Source: Rhizobium sp. FKL33 (GTDB lineage Bacteria; Pseudomonadota; Alphaproteobacteria; Rhizobiales; Rhizobiaceae). Taken from it: 64,000 nucleotides of DNA. The stretch lies in the NCBI RefSeq assembly GCF_005222915.1, contig NZ_STFX01000005.1, forward strand, positions 150,488 through 214,487, read 5' to 3'. The notes under the pieces are model-generated. The model made no database searches. It had not been told where the DNA came from and saw nothing but the letters and a program-made list of their open reading frames with translations. A program made the translations under genes and the position numbers. Shown here piece after piece: positions 25,571 through 36,884 of the stretch. Position 1 is the first letter of the stretch, and each line of letters begins with the position of its first letter.

Positions 25571-28219
25571 ATGGACGCCTCCTCCGGCCAGATTATTCAT
25601 CTGACAGACTACCGCCCCACAGATTTCGTGCTCGAGCGCGTCGATCTCACCTTCGAACTCGATCCCACGGCGACGCTGGTGATCCAGCGTTCGCTGATGC
25701 ATCGGCGCGAAGGCGTGGCCGAAGACGCCCCGCTCATTCTCGACGGCGATGAATTGTCGCTGAAGATGGTCGCCATCGACGGCAACGAGATCCCGGCCTC
25801 GCAATACGACGTCTCCGATAAGCAGTTGGTCATTCGCGATCTGCCCACCGGCGTGACTTTCGAAGTCACCGTCGAGACGATCATCAACCCGGAAGCCAAC
25901 ACCAAGCTGATGGGGCTCTACCGCACCAACGGCACCTATTGCACCCAATGCGAGGCGGAAGGCTTCCGCCGAATCACCTATTTCATGGATCGCCCCGACG
26001 TTCTCGGCGTCTACACGATCACCATCATCGCCGATGGCGACGCCAATCCGGTGATGCTGTCCAACGGCAATTTCCTCGGCGCCGGCCCCTATGGCGATGG
26101 CCGCCGTTTCGCCGCATGGTTCGATCCGCATCCCAAGCCCAGCTATCTCTTCGCGCTGGTCGCCGGCAATCTCGGCGTGGTCGAAAACACATTCACCACC
26201 ATGTCTGGCAATGAGGTGGCGCTGAAGATCTATGTCGAGCATGGCAAGGAGCCGCGCGCGGCCTACGCCATGGACGCGCTCAAGCGCTCGATGAAATGGG
26301 ACGAGGAAGCCTTTGGCCGCGAATACGATCTCGACATCTTCATGATCGTCGCCGTGTCGGATTTCAACATGGGCGCCATGGAGAACAAGGGCCTCAACGT
26401 CTTCAACGACAAATACATTCTCGCCGACCCGGAAACCGCGACCGACCAGGACTACGCCAATATCGAGGCGATCGTCGCGCATGAATATTTCCACAACTGG
26501 ACTGGCAACCGTATCACCTGCCGCGACTGGTTCCAGCTCTGCCTCAAGGAAGGCCTGACCGTCTATCGCGACCACGAATTCTCGGCAGACCAGCGTTCGC
26601 GCGCCGTCAAGCGCATCGCCGAGGTCCGTCATCTCAAGGCCGAGCAGTTCGCCGAGGACGCAGGCCCCCTCGCCCATCCGGTGCGTCCGGAAATCTATCG
26701 CGAGATCAACAACTTCTACACGACCACGGTCTATGAGAAGGGCTCAGAAGTCACCCGCATGATCGCGACGCTCTTGGGCGCTGCGGATTTTCGCAAGGGC
26801 ATGGATCTCTATTTCGAGCGTCATGACGGCCAGGCGGTGACGATCGAGGATTTCGTCACGTGTTTCGAGGATGCGAGCGGCCGAAATCTCGGTCAGTTCT
26901 CGCTCTGGTACCGCCAGTCCGGCACGCCGCTGGTGTCGGCCTCCGCCGCCTATGACGCGGCGGCGAAGACGCTCAACCTGTCGCTCGAGCAGATGATCCC
27001 GCCGACGCCGGGCCAGCCCAGCAAGCAGCCGATGCATATTCCGTTGGCGCTCGGGCTGATCCTGGAAGACGGTTCGGAAGCAAAGCCCAGCGCCGTCTCC
27101 GGCGGCGAATATTCCGGCGGCGTGCTGCATCTCACCGATCGCGCCCAGACCTTCACCTTCGAAGGCGTCGCGTCGCGTCCGGTCCTGTCGGTCAATCGCA
27201 GCTTCTCGGCCCCGATCAACCTGCATCTCGACCAGTCCGCCGCCGACATCGTCCACATCGCCCGCCATGACGCCGATCTCTTCTCGCGCTGGCAGGCGAT
27301 CAACACGCTGGCGCTGCAGGATCTCCTGAAGGCGGTGCGCGCCGTGCAGGCCGGCGAGACGCCGTCCGCAGGTCCCGAACTGATCGACATTCTCGGCGCA
27401 ACCTTAGTCAATGAGACGCTGGAGCCTGCCTTCCGCGCTCAGGCCCTCGCTTTACCGTCGGAATCCGACATCGCCCGCGAAATCGGCGCCAATATCGACA
27501 CCGACGCCATCCATACCGCGCGTGAGGCGGTGATCACCACCATCGCCAAGGCAGCAGCCGGGCCGCTCGCCGACATCTATGCCGCGCTGGCCCCTGAGGG
27601 CGCCTTCAGCCCCGACGCGGTGAGCGCCGGCAAGCGGGCGCTTCGCAATGCCGCCCTCGCTTGGCTCGCTTACGCCGAGGGAACACCGGCGCGCGCCGCA
27701 AAGGCCTTCGCCGAAGCGGACAACATGACCGAGCAGGCGTCTGCGCTGACGACGCTGGCGCATCGCTTCCCCGACAGCGCCGAGACGGCAGACGCGCTCG
27801 CCGCCTTCGAGACCCGGTTCGGCGACAATCCGCTGGTCATGGACAAATGGTTTTCGATCCAGGCGGCCATTCCCGGCGCGTCGACGCTCGACCGCGTCAA
27901 GGCGCTCACCGGCAGCCGCCATTTCGCACCGAACAATCCCAACCGCCTGCGGTCGCTCATCGGCTCTTTCGCCATGCAGAACCCCACCGGCTTCAACCGC
28001 AAGGACGGGGCGGGCTACGCCTTCCTCGCCGAGCAGATCGTGGCGATCGACAAGCGCAACCCGCAGGTCGCCGCCCGCATCCTCACATCCATGCGCTCCT
28101 GGCGTTCGCTGGAAACGGTGCGCGCCAGCCACGCAAAGGCGGCGTTGATGGAGATCGACCGCTCCGGTCCCCTTTCCACCGACGTGCGCGATCTCGTCGA
28201 TCGCATGCTGAAGGGCTGA
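25571..28219 (+). CDS. pepN: Aminopeptidase N
   Basis: An 882-residue M1 zinc metallopeptidase. The exopeptidase motif GAMENKGLNVF is near residue 267 and the zinc site HEYFHNW near 303, with the third ligand Glu in LKEGLTVYRDHEF about 20 residues on. The C-terminal alpha-solenoid (about 560-880) includes FNRKDGAGYAFLAEQIVAIDK. Domain order and length match E. coli-type PepN. It removes N-terminal residues from peptides in the cytoplasm. A strong terminator follows; the PleC-like kinase gene is next. Confidence 0.95.
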   Translation: MDASSGQIIHLTDYRPTDFVLERVDLTFELDPTATLVIQRSLMHRREGVAEDAPLILDGDELSLKMVAIDGNEIPASQYDVSDKQLVIRDLPTGVTFEVTVETIINPEANTKLMGLYRTNGTYCTQCEAEGFRRITYFMDRPDVLGVYTITIIADGDANPVMLSNGNFLGAGPYGDGRRFAAWFDPHPKPSYLFALVAGNLGVVENTFTTMSGNEVALKIYVEHGKEPRAAYAMDALKRSMKWDEEAFGREYDLDIFMIVAVSDFNMGAMENKGLNVFNDKYILADPETATDQDYANIEAIVAHEYFHNWTGNRITCRDWFQLCLKEGLTVYRDHEFSADQRSRAVKRIAEVRHLKAEQFAEDAGPLAHPVRPEIYREINNFYTTTVYEKGSEVTRMIATLLGAADFRKGMDLYFERHDGQAVTIEDFVTCFEDASGRNLGQFSLWYRQSGTPLVSASAAYDAAAKTLNLSLEQMIPPTPGQPSKQPMHIPLALGLILEDGSEAKPSAVSGGEYSGGVLHLTDRAQTFTFEGVASRPVLSVNRSFSAPINLHLDQSAADIVHIARHDADLFSRWQAINTLALQDLLKAVRAVQAGETPSAGPELIDILGATLVNETLEPAFRAQALALPSESDIAREIGANIDTDAIHTAREAVITTIAKAAAGPLADIYAALAPEGAFSPDAVSAGKRALRNAALAWLAYAEGTPARAAKAFAEADNMTEQASALTTLAHRFPDSAETADALAAFETRFGDNPLVMDKWFSIQAAIPGASTLDRVKALTGSRHFAPNNPNRLRSLIGSFAMQNPTGFNRKDGAGYAFLAEQIVAIDKRNPQVAARILTSMRSWRSLETVRASHAKAALMEIDRSGPLSTDVRDLVDRMLKG

Positions 28220-28225
28220 CAACAC

Positions 28226-28256
28226 GCGGCGGGGGTCTTCCCCGCCGCTTCTCTTT
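28226..28256 (+). terminator. Intrinsic terminator after pepN
   Basis: GCGGCGGGG (28226-28234) pairs with CCCCGCCGC (28240-28248) around a 5-nt loop, then TTCTCTTT. It lies 7 bp after the pepN stop. Confidence 0.8.
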
Positions 28257-28371
28257 GCTCGGTCGCCGCGTTCCGCGCCCGATGGCGCCGACAGGCGAAA
28301 TCGCGCTATCCGGCTGATTTTCCTCGCCTCCGCGCTTCCCTTCCGAAAAAAAGCCGAGTCGAATAAAGGGG

Positions 28372-28386
28372 TTAATAAAAGTTTAA
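28372..28386 (+). promoter_or_regulatory. CtrA-type box upstream of the PleC-like kinase gene
   Basis: An exact TTAA-N7-TTAA (spacer TAAAAGT) lies about 95 bp before the kinase ATG, past the pepN terminator. This is the full CtrA recognition sequence of alphaproteobacteria. The spacer is A-rich, so a chance match in AT-rich DNA is possible. Confidence 0.55.
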
Positions 28387-28480
28387 TCCCGCGCTCTGGA
28401 CAAGCCGATTCGGGGATGATTCATTACGGCAGATTCGGGCGAGCGGCGGTCGAATCATCAACGGAATCAAGGCGAAAAAT

Positions 28481-30772
<2,292 letters not shown>

Positions 30773-30815
30773 GACAAAAGGCGGAGGTTGCTACGACTTG
30801 GCCTCTGCTCTCCCA

Positions 30816-30857
30816 TTGACAAAATACACAATTTACGTATTTTTTCTCCTATAGGAG
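30816..30857 (+). promoter_or_regulatory. Promoter and palindromic operators of a Phd/PemK-like TA pair
   Basis: TTGACA (30816-30821), 16 bp, then TATTTT (30838-30843) make a good promoter. AAAATAC (30821-30827) and GTATTTT (30837-30843) form an inverted repeat over it. A second perfect palindrome, CTCCTATAGGAG (30846-30857), contains the Shine-Dalgarno AGGAG itself. This fits autorepression, with possible effect on translation. Confidence 0.6.
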
Positions 30858-30864
30858 AAGTTCA

Positions 30865-31119
30865 ATGTTACGCCCTCTGCAGGTCTCAGCAACCCAGTTT
30901 TCTCGCAGCTTCGCGCGTTATCGGGAAGAGGTCCACGCCGTCGGCGTGATCGAAGTGACGTCGCACGATCGTGTTGTCGGCGGCTATCTCAGTCCCAAGG
31001 AACTCGAACATTACCGCCGTCTCAAGCTCAAAGAGCGCGAGGTCGTGGCCGTCGAAGATATCGATGACGAACTTCTCGACGCCATCAAGAACGCCAAATA
31101 CGGCGAAGTATCCGAGTGA
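30865..31119 (+). CDS. Phd-like antitoxin
   Basis: An 84-residue protein. Its N-terminus, LQVSATQFSRSFARYREEVHAVGVIEVTSHDRVVGGYLSPKEL, has the Phd/YefM build (A-x-x-F-x-x-x-F, then a 'set by default' strand and GGYLS). A charged C-terminal helix, LKEREVVAVEDIDDELLDAIKN, would bind the toxin. AGGAG lies 7 nt before the ATG. The stop overlaps the downstream GTG start (GTGA). The palindromes upstream support autoregulation. Confidence 0.78.
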   Translation: MLRPLQVSATQFSRSFARYREEVHAVGVIEVTSHDRVVGGYLSPKELEHYRRLKLKEREVVAVEDIDDELLDAIKNAKYGEVSE

Positions 31120-31544
31120 AGGCGCCGGCTCCAGTTCAGGGCCTCGTGATCCGATACAATTACCTCTGGCTGGAAGAAGCACGAAGCGGCCTGACGGAAG
31201 GCGTCAAGGATCGTCCCCGCGCGATCGTCATCTACGTCTCCCGGACAGGGCGCGCCTCCGTTGTCCCCATAACCCATTCGCCACCCGATTTAGGCCAGGA
31301 AGACCTATCCCTGGAGATCCCGGAGGCGCTCTGCGCATCGATTGGCCTTGATCAACAGACCAATTGGATACGCTTGGACGAGATCAATTCATTCGATTGG
31401 CCAAGCGAGGCTCTGCGTCCTCGCCCTGATATTCCGGAGCGATATGATTACGGCATGATCCCCAAAGAGTTTTACGAGCAGATCCGTGATCGCCTCGTCC
31501 GACTGGCCGAAGCGCGTCGCATCGCCCGCATCAACCGCAGGTGA
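31116..31544 (+). CDS. PemK/MazF-like toxin candidate
   Basis: A 142-residue protein starting at a GTG that overlaps the antitoxin stop. VIRYNYLWLEEARSGLTEGVKDRPRAIVIYVSR, VVPITHSPP and NWIRLDEINSFDWP follow the order of the MazF/PemK barrel (R-P-x-x-I/V, T-H-S, then the N-x-x-x L-D-x strand). They resemble proteins often called PemK-like in rhizobia. RNA cleavage is therefore likely but not shown. The stop directly abuts the glnE stop (TGATCA), so the pair fits between two core genes with no spare base. Confidence 0.65.
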   Translation: MKAPAPVQGLVIRYNYLWLEEARSGLTEGVKDRPRAIVIYVSRTGRASVVPITHSPPDLGQEDLSLEIPEALCASIGLDQQTNWIRLDEINSFDWPSEALRPRPDIPERYDYGMIPKEFYEQIRDRLVRLAEARRIARINRR

Positions 31545-34496
31545 TCACCCTGCCTTCACCGTCGCCTTGAAGATCTTGCGCACTTGCGCCGACATGCGCC
31601 GGATCTCGGCTTCCAGCACGCGGATATCCGGCGCTTCGGCGATCTGGCAGATCAGGTCCTTGAGCCCTTCCGGCGCATCCGCAATGATGAAATCCCCCTC
31701 GACGCAGAGCCGAGCCATCTGCGCAAACGCCGAATAGAGCCGGAGCGCCTGGATCACCGCGTCGAGATCGGCGGGCTCGAGGAAGGACGGCCCGAGACGG
31801 GCGAGCGTCGCCTCCGTGCCCGGATCGCGTTCGACGCCGCCGAGCCCGCTCAAAGGCGCGATCAATGCGAAATATTGCGCGAGAAACTCGATGTCGACCA
31901 GACCGCCGGCGATCAGCTTGACGTCCCAGACATCCCGCGGCGGCTTTTCCTTGTCGATCATCGCCCGCATCTCGGCGACATCGGCGGCAATCTTGTGTCT
32001 GTCGCCGGGCCGCGCCAGCACGCGGTCGATGATCGCGGTCGCCTTGGCGGATAGATCCGCATCGCCGCTCACCACCCGCGCCCGTGTCAGCGCCATGTGC
32101 TCCCAGGTCCAGGCTTCTTCGAGTTGATATTTCTCGAAGGCGCGCAGCCGCGTCGCCACCGGCCCCTTGTTGCCGGAGGGTCTCAGACGCATGTCCACCT
32201 CGTAGAGCACGCCCTCCGCTGTCGGGGCCGAGAGCGCTGCGATCAGGCGCTGCGTCATGCGGGTGAAATAGCGGTTCGCATCGAGCGGCTTCGGCCCGTC
32301 GGACATCGCATCATCGTCATGGTCGTAAAGCAGGATGATATCGACATCGGAGCCGGCGGTCATTTCGCGGCTGCCGAGCTTGCCCATGCCGAGCACCACC
32401 ACTTCACCGCCGGGCAACTTGCCATGCGCCGCCTCGAGTTCCCGCCTGACAGCCGCCATCGCCTCTCCGATCACCAGATCGGCGAGATCGGTGAAGGCCG
32501 AAGCCGCGGCATCCGCGCCGATCGCATCGGTCAGCAGCCGTACGCCGATCAGGAATTTTTGCTCGAAAGCGAAGATGCGGAGACGGTCGAGCACATCCTC
32601 GAAATGCACCGCGCCCGACAGGAACGCCGTCAAACGTCGTTCGAGATATTCCCGCGTCGGCAGTTCCGAAATCAGCGTCGGATCGAGCATGCCGTCGAAC
32701 ACATGCGGCTTGGCGGAAATGATCCGCGCCAGCCGCGGCGCCGCCGACATGATGGTGGCGATCAGCGACAGCAGCGAAGGATTGGAAGACAGCAGCGAAA
32801 AGACCTGGATGCCGGAGGGTAGACCGGCGATGAACCGGTCGAAATCGAACAGCGCTTCATCCGCCCGCCGCGTCTGGCCGAACACGGTCAGGATATCGGG
32901 CGTCAATTCGGTCAGCCGCTCGCGCGCCTCCACCGATTGCGTGGCCCTGTAGCGACCGTAATGCCAGCCGCGAATGGCGCGGGATATGTCTTCGGGCCGT
33001 TTGAAGCCGAGTTGGGCCAGCGTCTTCAGCGTATCGGGGTCGTCCTTCTGGCCCGTAAAGACGAGATTGCCGGTTTCGCCAGATAGTTTGCTTTCCTGTT
33101 CGAACAGCCGGGCGTAGCGTCTTTCCACCGTCTTCAGCCGCTTGGTCAGCGCGGCGGAGAAGGCGGCCGTATCGGCAAAGCCGAGCATGAAGGCGATCCG
33201 TTTCAACTCCGCCTCTGTCGTCGGCAGATTATGGGTCTGCTCGTCATGCACCATCTGCACGCGATGCTCGACGCCGCGCAGGAACCAATAGGCTTCGATC
33301 AGTTCCGCGCATGTCGTTTCGTCGATCCACCTGTTGGCTTCCAGCGCCTTCAAAGCCTGTTCGGTGCTCTTGACGCGCAATTCGGGAATGCGCCCCCCGG
33401 CGATCAATTGCTGGGTCTGGGCGAAGAATTCGATTTCGCGGATGCCGCCGCGGCCCAGCTTGACATTGTGCCCTTTCACCGCGATCTCGCCATGGCCCTT
33501 GTGGACATGGATCTGCCGCTTGATGGAGTGAATATCGGCAATCGCCGCATAATCCAGATATTTGCGGAACACGAAGGGCGTCAATTCCTTGAGGAACCGC
33601 TCGCCAGCCTGGAGATCGCCGGCAACAGGCCGCGCCTTGATATAGGCCGCCCGCTCCCAATTCTGTCCCCTGCCCTCGTAATAGAGGATCGCCGCCTCCA
33701 CCGGTATGGCGAGCGGCGTCGAGCCGGGATCTGGCCGGAGCCGGAGATCTGTGCGGAAGACATAACCATCGCCGGTGCGGTCCTGCAGAATGCGGATCAG
33801 CCGTCTCAGCAGCCGGGCAAAGGTCTCCGTCCCCTCGTCGGGATCGACGAGAATGCCTGCCTCCGGCTCATAGAACACTACGATGTCGATGTCGGAGGAA
33901 TAATTGAGCTCGAAGCCGCCCAGCTTGCCCATGCCGAGCACGATCAGTCCCGAACCGCGCGTAGGCTCCTCGGGATCGATAAGTCTGAGTTTGCCAGCCT
34001 CCATGCCCGAAAGCAGCAGATGATCGATCGCCGCCGCCGTCGCCGCACCGGCGAACAGGCTTAGGCTGCGCGTCGTCTCCGCCGCTGTCATCACGCCGGC
34101 GAGATCGGCGAGCGCGATCAGAAAGGCGGCCCGCCGTTTCGCCTGCCTAAGCGCCGTCATCAACTCGGCCTCCGTCCGCGCGCGCCAGAGCTCACGCGTC
34201 CCGGCGATCAACGTCTCGATCTCCCGGGGCGGATCGGCCGTCAAGGCTTCGGCCAGAAGGCTGGGCTTGATGCGGGCGGTGTCGCGCAGAAAGGGCGACA
34301 GCGTCATGGCGGCGATAACGAAATCCCGCGCCGCACTGTCGCCCGACAGAAGCGCCGCGATCTCAGGCTCTTCCTTCGCCCAATCCTTGAGATCAGCCAG
34401 CGCCGATTTCACCGCCTGTTGCGACAGCGGCAGGATGGGATTGGCCATGAGATCAATAATGCGCCGCCCGACCGCGCCGCCACTCTTCTCCGTCAT
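31545..34496 (-). CDS. glnE: Glutamine synthetase adenylyltransferase/deadenylyltransferase
   Basis: A 983-residue bifunctional enzyme that adenylylates and deadenylylates glutamine synthetase under PII control. The N-terminal deadenylylation NTase has NYSSDIDIVVFYEPE near residue 200; the C-terminal adenylylation NTase has GSDVDIILLYDHDD near 717. Each keeps the D-x-D metal pair and is followed by its helical GlnD-UR-like region. Length and order are normal. In this lineage the gene lies between the PleC-like kinase and the HK/RR/degP block, as remembered from S. meliloti. Only 19 bp separate its start from the AbiEii-type gene. Confidence 0.96.
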   Translation of the reverse strand: MTEKSGGAVGRRIIDLMANPILPLSQQAVKSALADLKDWAKEEPEIAALLSGDSAARDFVIAAMTLSPFLRDTARIKPSLLAEALTADPPREIETLIAGTRELWRARTEAELMTALRQAKRRAAFLIALADLAGVMTAAETTRSLSLFAGAATAAAIDHLLLSGMEAGKLRLIDPEEPTRGSGLIVLGMGKLGGFELNYSSDIDIVVFYEPEAGILVDPDEGTETFARLLRRLIRILQDRTGDGYVFRTDLRLRPDPGSTPLAIPVEAAILYYEGRGQNWERAAYIKARPVAGDLQAGERFLKELTPFVFRKYLDYAAIADIHSIKRQIHVHKGHGEIAVKGHNVKLGRGGIREIEFFAQTQQLIAGGRIPELRVKSTEQALKALEANRWIDETTCAELIEAYWFLRGVEHRVQMVHDEQTHNLPTTEAELKRIAFMLGFADTAAFSAALTKRLKTVERRYARLFEQESKLSGETGNLVFTGQKDDPDTLKTLAQLGFKRPEDISRAIRGWHYGRYRATQSVEARERLTELTPDILTVFGQTRRADEALFDFDRFIAGLPSGIQVFSLLSSNPSLLSLIATIMSAAPRLARIISAKPHVFDGMLDPTLISELPTREYLERRLTAFLSGAVHFEDVLDRLRIFAFEQKFLIGVRLLTDAIGADAAASAFTDLADLVIGEAMAAVRRELEAAHGKLPGGEVVVLGMGKLGSREMTAGSDVDIILLYDHDDDAMSDGPKPLDANRYFTRMTQRLIAALSAPTAEGVLYEVDMRLRPSGNKGPVATRLRAFEKYQLEEAWTWEHMALTRARVVSGDADLSAKATAIIDRVLARPGDRHKIAADVAEMRAMIDKEKPPRDVWDVKLIAGGLVDIEFLAQYFALIAPLSGLGGVERDPGTEATLARLGPSFLEPADLDAVIQALRLYSAFAQMARLCVEGDFIIADAPEGLKDLICQIAEAPDIRVLEAEIRRMSAQVRKIFKATVKAG

Positions 34497-34515
34497 CCGT
34501 CCTCCCAGGCATTCT

Positions 34516-35175
34516 CTAATCCGTCGCCGCCCGCAATGCCTCCAGACAGAGGTAGACGGCTGCGGGACGCATATCCTCGAAGGCAGGTTTTACGGCGAGA
34601 TCGGCGATGACGCCATGGAGAAATTCGGGGCTGGCGGCAAGCACGGCGCGTTCGGCGCGGCGGACCTCGTCTGGAAATGATCGGAGCGCCAAAAGCACCT
34701 GGCGCCTGTCGGCTCGCCAAGCCGCTGCTATATCGAACATGTCGCGCGGCAGAAGCGAGGCTCCTCGAAAGTAAACCTTCTTCGCCAGGATCTCTCCAAT
34801 CGTCTCCACCCGCGTGGATAGACCGAGGACTTCAAGCTTGCGATTGGGTGTCGAGGTGAGATCGGGACAAGCAATGAAATCAATCTCGCCAGCGGCGCCG
34901 AACGATAGTTTGAGAAATCGAACACCATCGCCGTGATATGCGGCCAGGCCCTGGACCAGGCCGATATTGCCCTTACCGGGATCCAAATAGGCTAAAAGCT
35001 GGGGATCGGGGAGAAAAACATCGATGTCATGACTTTCTCGATGGCCGATCTGCAACATCAAGGCCGTTCCGCCGCCGAACGACCACCGATCTTGGAAGCC
35101 GGCGCGACCGAGAATATCATTTGCCTTCAGAAACAGGTCTTGCCAACCGCCGCTCAAGCCGCCCGGCCCAGCCAT
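34516..35175 (-). CDS. AbiEii-type nucleotidyltransferase toxin
   Basis: A 219-residue protein. FGGGTALMLQIGHRESHDIDVFLP near residue 35 contains the G-G-x-A/T and D-x-D motif of the DUF1814/AbiEii nucleotidyltransferases, with later GEIDFIAC and GEILAKKVYFRGASLLPRDMFDIAA. AbiEii-type toxins modify tRNA or use GTP and are used in phage defence. The ATG at 35175 is chosen; a TTG at 35190 is also in frame. It overlaps the upstream small gene by 22 bp, so the two are a TA-like pair. Confidence 0.75.
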   Translation of the reverse strand: MAGPGGLSGGWQDLFLKANDILGRAGFQDRWSFGGGTALMLQIGHRESHDIDVFLPDPQLLAYLDPGKGNIGLVQGLAAYHGDGVRFLKLSFGAAGEIDFIACPDLTSTPNRKLEVLGLSTRVETIGEILAKKVYFRGASLLPRDMFDIAAAWRADRRQVLLALRSFPDEVRRAERAVLAASPEFLHGVIADLAVKPAFEDMRPAAVYLCLEALRAATD

Positions 35176-35420
35176 GTCCTGCCCGTCCAATTGTCGAAGT
35201 CTGCCGCAACCCGAGCAAGGCGCTCATCGGAGATGCCGTGCTCCCCGGCAAATTGCCGCTGTAGGTCGGGATCGACCTCATAAAGAAAGGAGGCGGCGTG
35301 TCCCGGCATGGCCTTCATGCGCTCTAGATCGAGAATCAGAGAAGCAACCTGTTCCCCGCTGAGCTTGCGGCTATAGGAGGCGTTCACGGTGGCTAAAATC
35401 AGCGGTTCGACACTCGCCAT
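35154..35420 (-). CDS. Small partner gene of the AbiEii-type toxin, likely antitoxin
   Basis: An 88-residue protein starting MASVEPLILATVNASYSRKLSGEQVASLILDLERMKAMPG, mostly helical, with no recognised DNA-binding motif. It differs from the long winged-helix AbiEi antitoxins. GGAGG lies 8 nt before the ATG at 35420 and only 2 nt before an earlier ATG at 35426. Its overlap with the toxin gene and its position upstream suggest it is the antitoxin. Family unknown. Confidence 0.6.
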   Translation of the reverse strand: MASVEPLILATVNASYSRKLSGEQVASLILDLERMKAMPGHAASFLYEVDPDLQRQFAGEHGISDERLARVAADFDNWTGRTWLGRAA

Positions 35421-35471
35421 AGACATATCCTCCGAGCTATCATCGAAGAGTCTCATGCGCCTTCGGTTGCG

Positions 35472-36884
35472 TCAACCCACCGGAAACACCATGGTCACCG
35501 ACAAACCCGGAAGCTCCGCGCCGACTTTGGTCGGGGCCAGTTCCACCCGGCCGCCATGCAGCTCCATCACCGCCACCGTCAACGCCAGGCCGAGCCCCGT
35601 CCCGGGCTTCGAGCGGCTTTCGTCGAGACGGAAGAAGCGTTTGACCACATCGCCAAATTTGTCCTCAGGAACGCCCTGGCCGCGATCGGCTACCGTCACC
35701 CGCACGCCGTCGGCGCTGGACGCGACAGACAGCGTGATCTCGGGCGCGTCGGGATTGTCGCCATATTTCATGGCGTTGTCGATCAGATTGGAGATCGCCT
35801 GGCCGATCAGTTCGCGATTTCCGCGCACAACCACGCCCGGTGCGACGTCACGCCTGAGAATGAAGCCGGCATCTTCCGCCACCGGCTCATAGAGTTCGCC
35901 GAACTCTTCCGCGACCTCTGACAGATTGACCACCGACATCTCGGCGGCCGCAGATCCCGCCTCGACCCGGGAAATCATCAGCAGCGCGTTGAAGGTGCGG
36001 ATCAACTGGTCGGTGTCGCCAATCACCTCTTCGAGCGCCAAACGGTAGTCATCAGCGTCCTCTGCCTTTGCAAGGGCGCTTTCGGCCTTGTTGCGCAGCC
36101 GCGTCAATGGCGTCTTGAGGTCGTGGGCGATGTTGTCAGACACCTGCCTGAGCCCCTCGTTCAACCGCTCCATGCGCGCCAGCATCACGTTCAGCGATCC
36201 GGCCAGCCGATCGAATTCGTCGCCCGAGCCGGTTTCCGGCAGGCGCTGGGAGAGATCGCCCGCCATGATCTTCTGGGCGGCGAGCGAAGTCCGGTCGATC
36301 CGCTTCAATGCATTGCGGCCGATCGCAAACCAGATCACCAGCGCGCCGACGCCCATCACACCCAGCGCCAGCATCAGCGCCTTGCGCACCAGAAGACGGG
36401 CGTTTTCCGGTTCGCCGACATCGCGGCCCACCAGCACGCGCAGACCGTTTTCGAAGCGGATCACGTGGGCGATAGCCTGATGCCGGTCCTTCTTGGCCGT
36501 CTCGCCGAAACGATTGTAGAGAAAGGGCTTGTCCGTCCACCCCTCTTCATTGAGCACGCCCGCCTGAAGACCCGCGACATTGCCGGCCAGGATTTCGCCG
36601 CTCGGCCCGGCGATCACATAGAGATTGGCCCCCGGCTGGTGCGAGCGGCGCTCCAGCACGCGCAATAGCGAGGCGACGCCGCCCTCGGTGTAGACATCTT
36701 CGAGCTGGTTGACCTCTTCGGAAATCGATTCCTTCATCCGCGATTGCAACTGGCCGTCGGAGATCGAGGTGACATAAAACACCAGCACCGCCGCGCAGGC
36801 GGAGAACAGCAACAGATAGATGGCGGAGAGGCGGACGGCGGTGTGGCGATAGAGCAGCCTCAAGCGCGCGAGCGCAGCCATCAC
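35472..36884 (-). CDS. Membrane sensor histidine kinase, OmpR-linked type
   Basis: A 470-residue kinase. A membrane span near 18-38 and another near 165-190 enclose a periplasmic sensor with PGANLYVIAGPSGEILAGN. HAMP (RIDRTSLAAQKIMAGDLSQRLPETG), HisKA with DNIAHDLKTPLTRLRNKAE (His254), and HATPase with SNLIDNAMKYG and GTGLGLALTVAVMELHGG follow. It overlaps the upstream response regulator gene by 4 bp (ATGA). Signal unknown; the degP neighbour suggests envelope stress. Confidence 0.9.
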   Translation of the reverse strand: MMAALARLRLLYRHTAVRLSAIYLLLFSACAAVLVFYVTSISDGQLQSRMKESISEEVNQLEDVYTEGGVASLLRVLERRSHQPGANLYVIAGPSGEILAGNVAGLQAGVLNEEGWTDKPFLYNRFGETAKKDRHQAIAHVIRFENGLRVLVGRDVGEPENARLLVRKALMLALGVMGVGALVIWFAIGRNALKRIDRTSLAAQKIMAGDLSQRLPETGSGDEFDRLAGSLNVMLARMERLNEGLRQVSDNIAHDLKTPLTRLRNKAESALAKAEDADDYRLALEEVIGDTDQLIRTFNALLMISRVEAGSAAAEMSVVNLSEVAEEFGELYEPVAEDAGFILRRDVAPGVVVRGNRELIGQAISNLIDNAMKYGDNPDAPEITLSVASSADGVRVTVADRGQGVPEDKFGDVVKRFFRLDESRSKPGTGLGLALTVAVMELHGGRVELAPTKVGAELPGLSVTMVFPVG

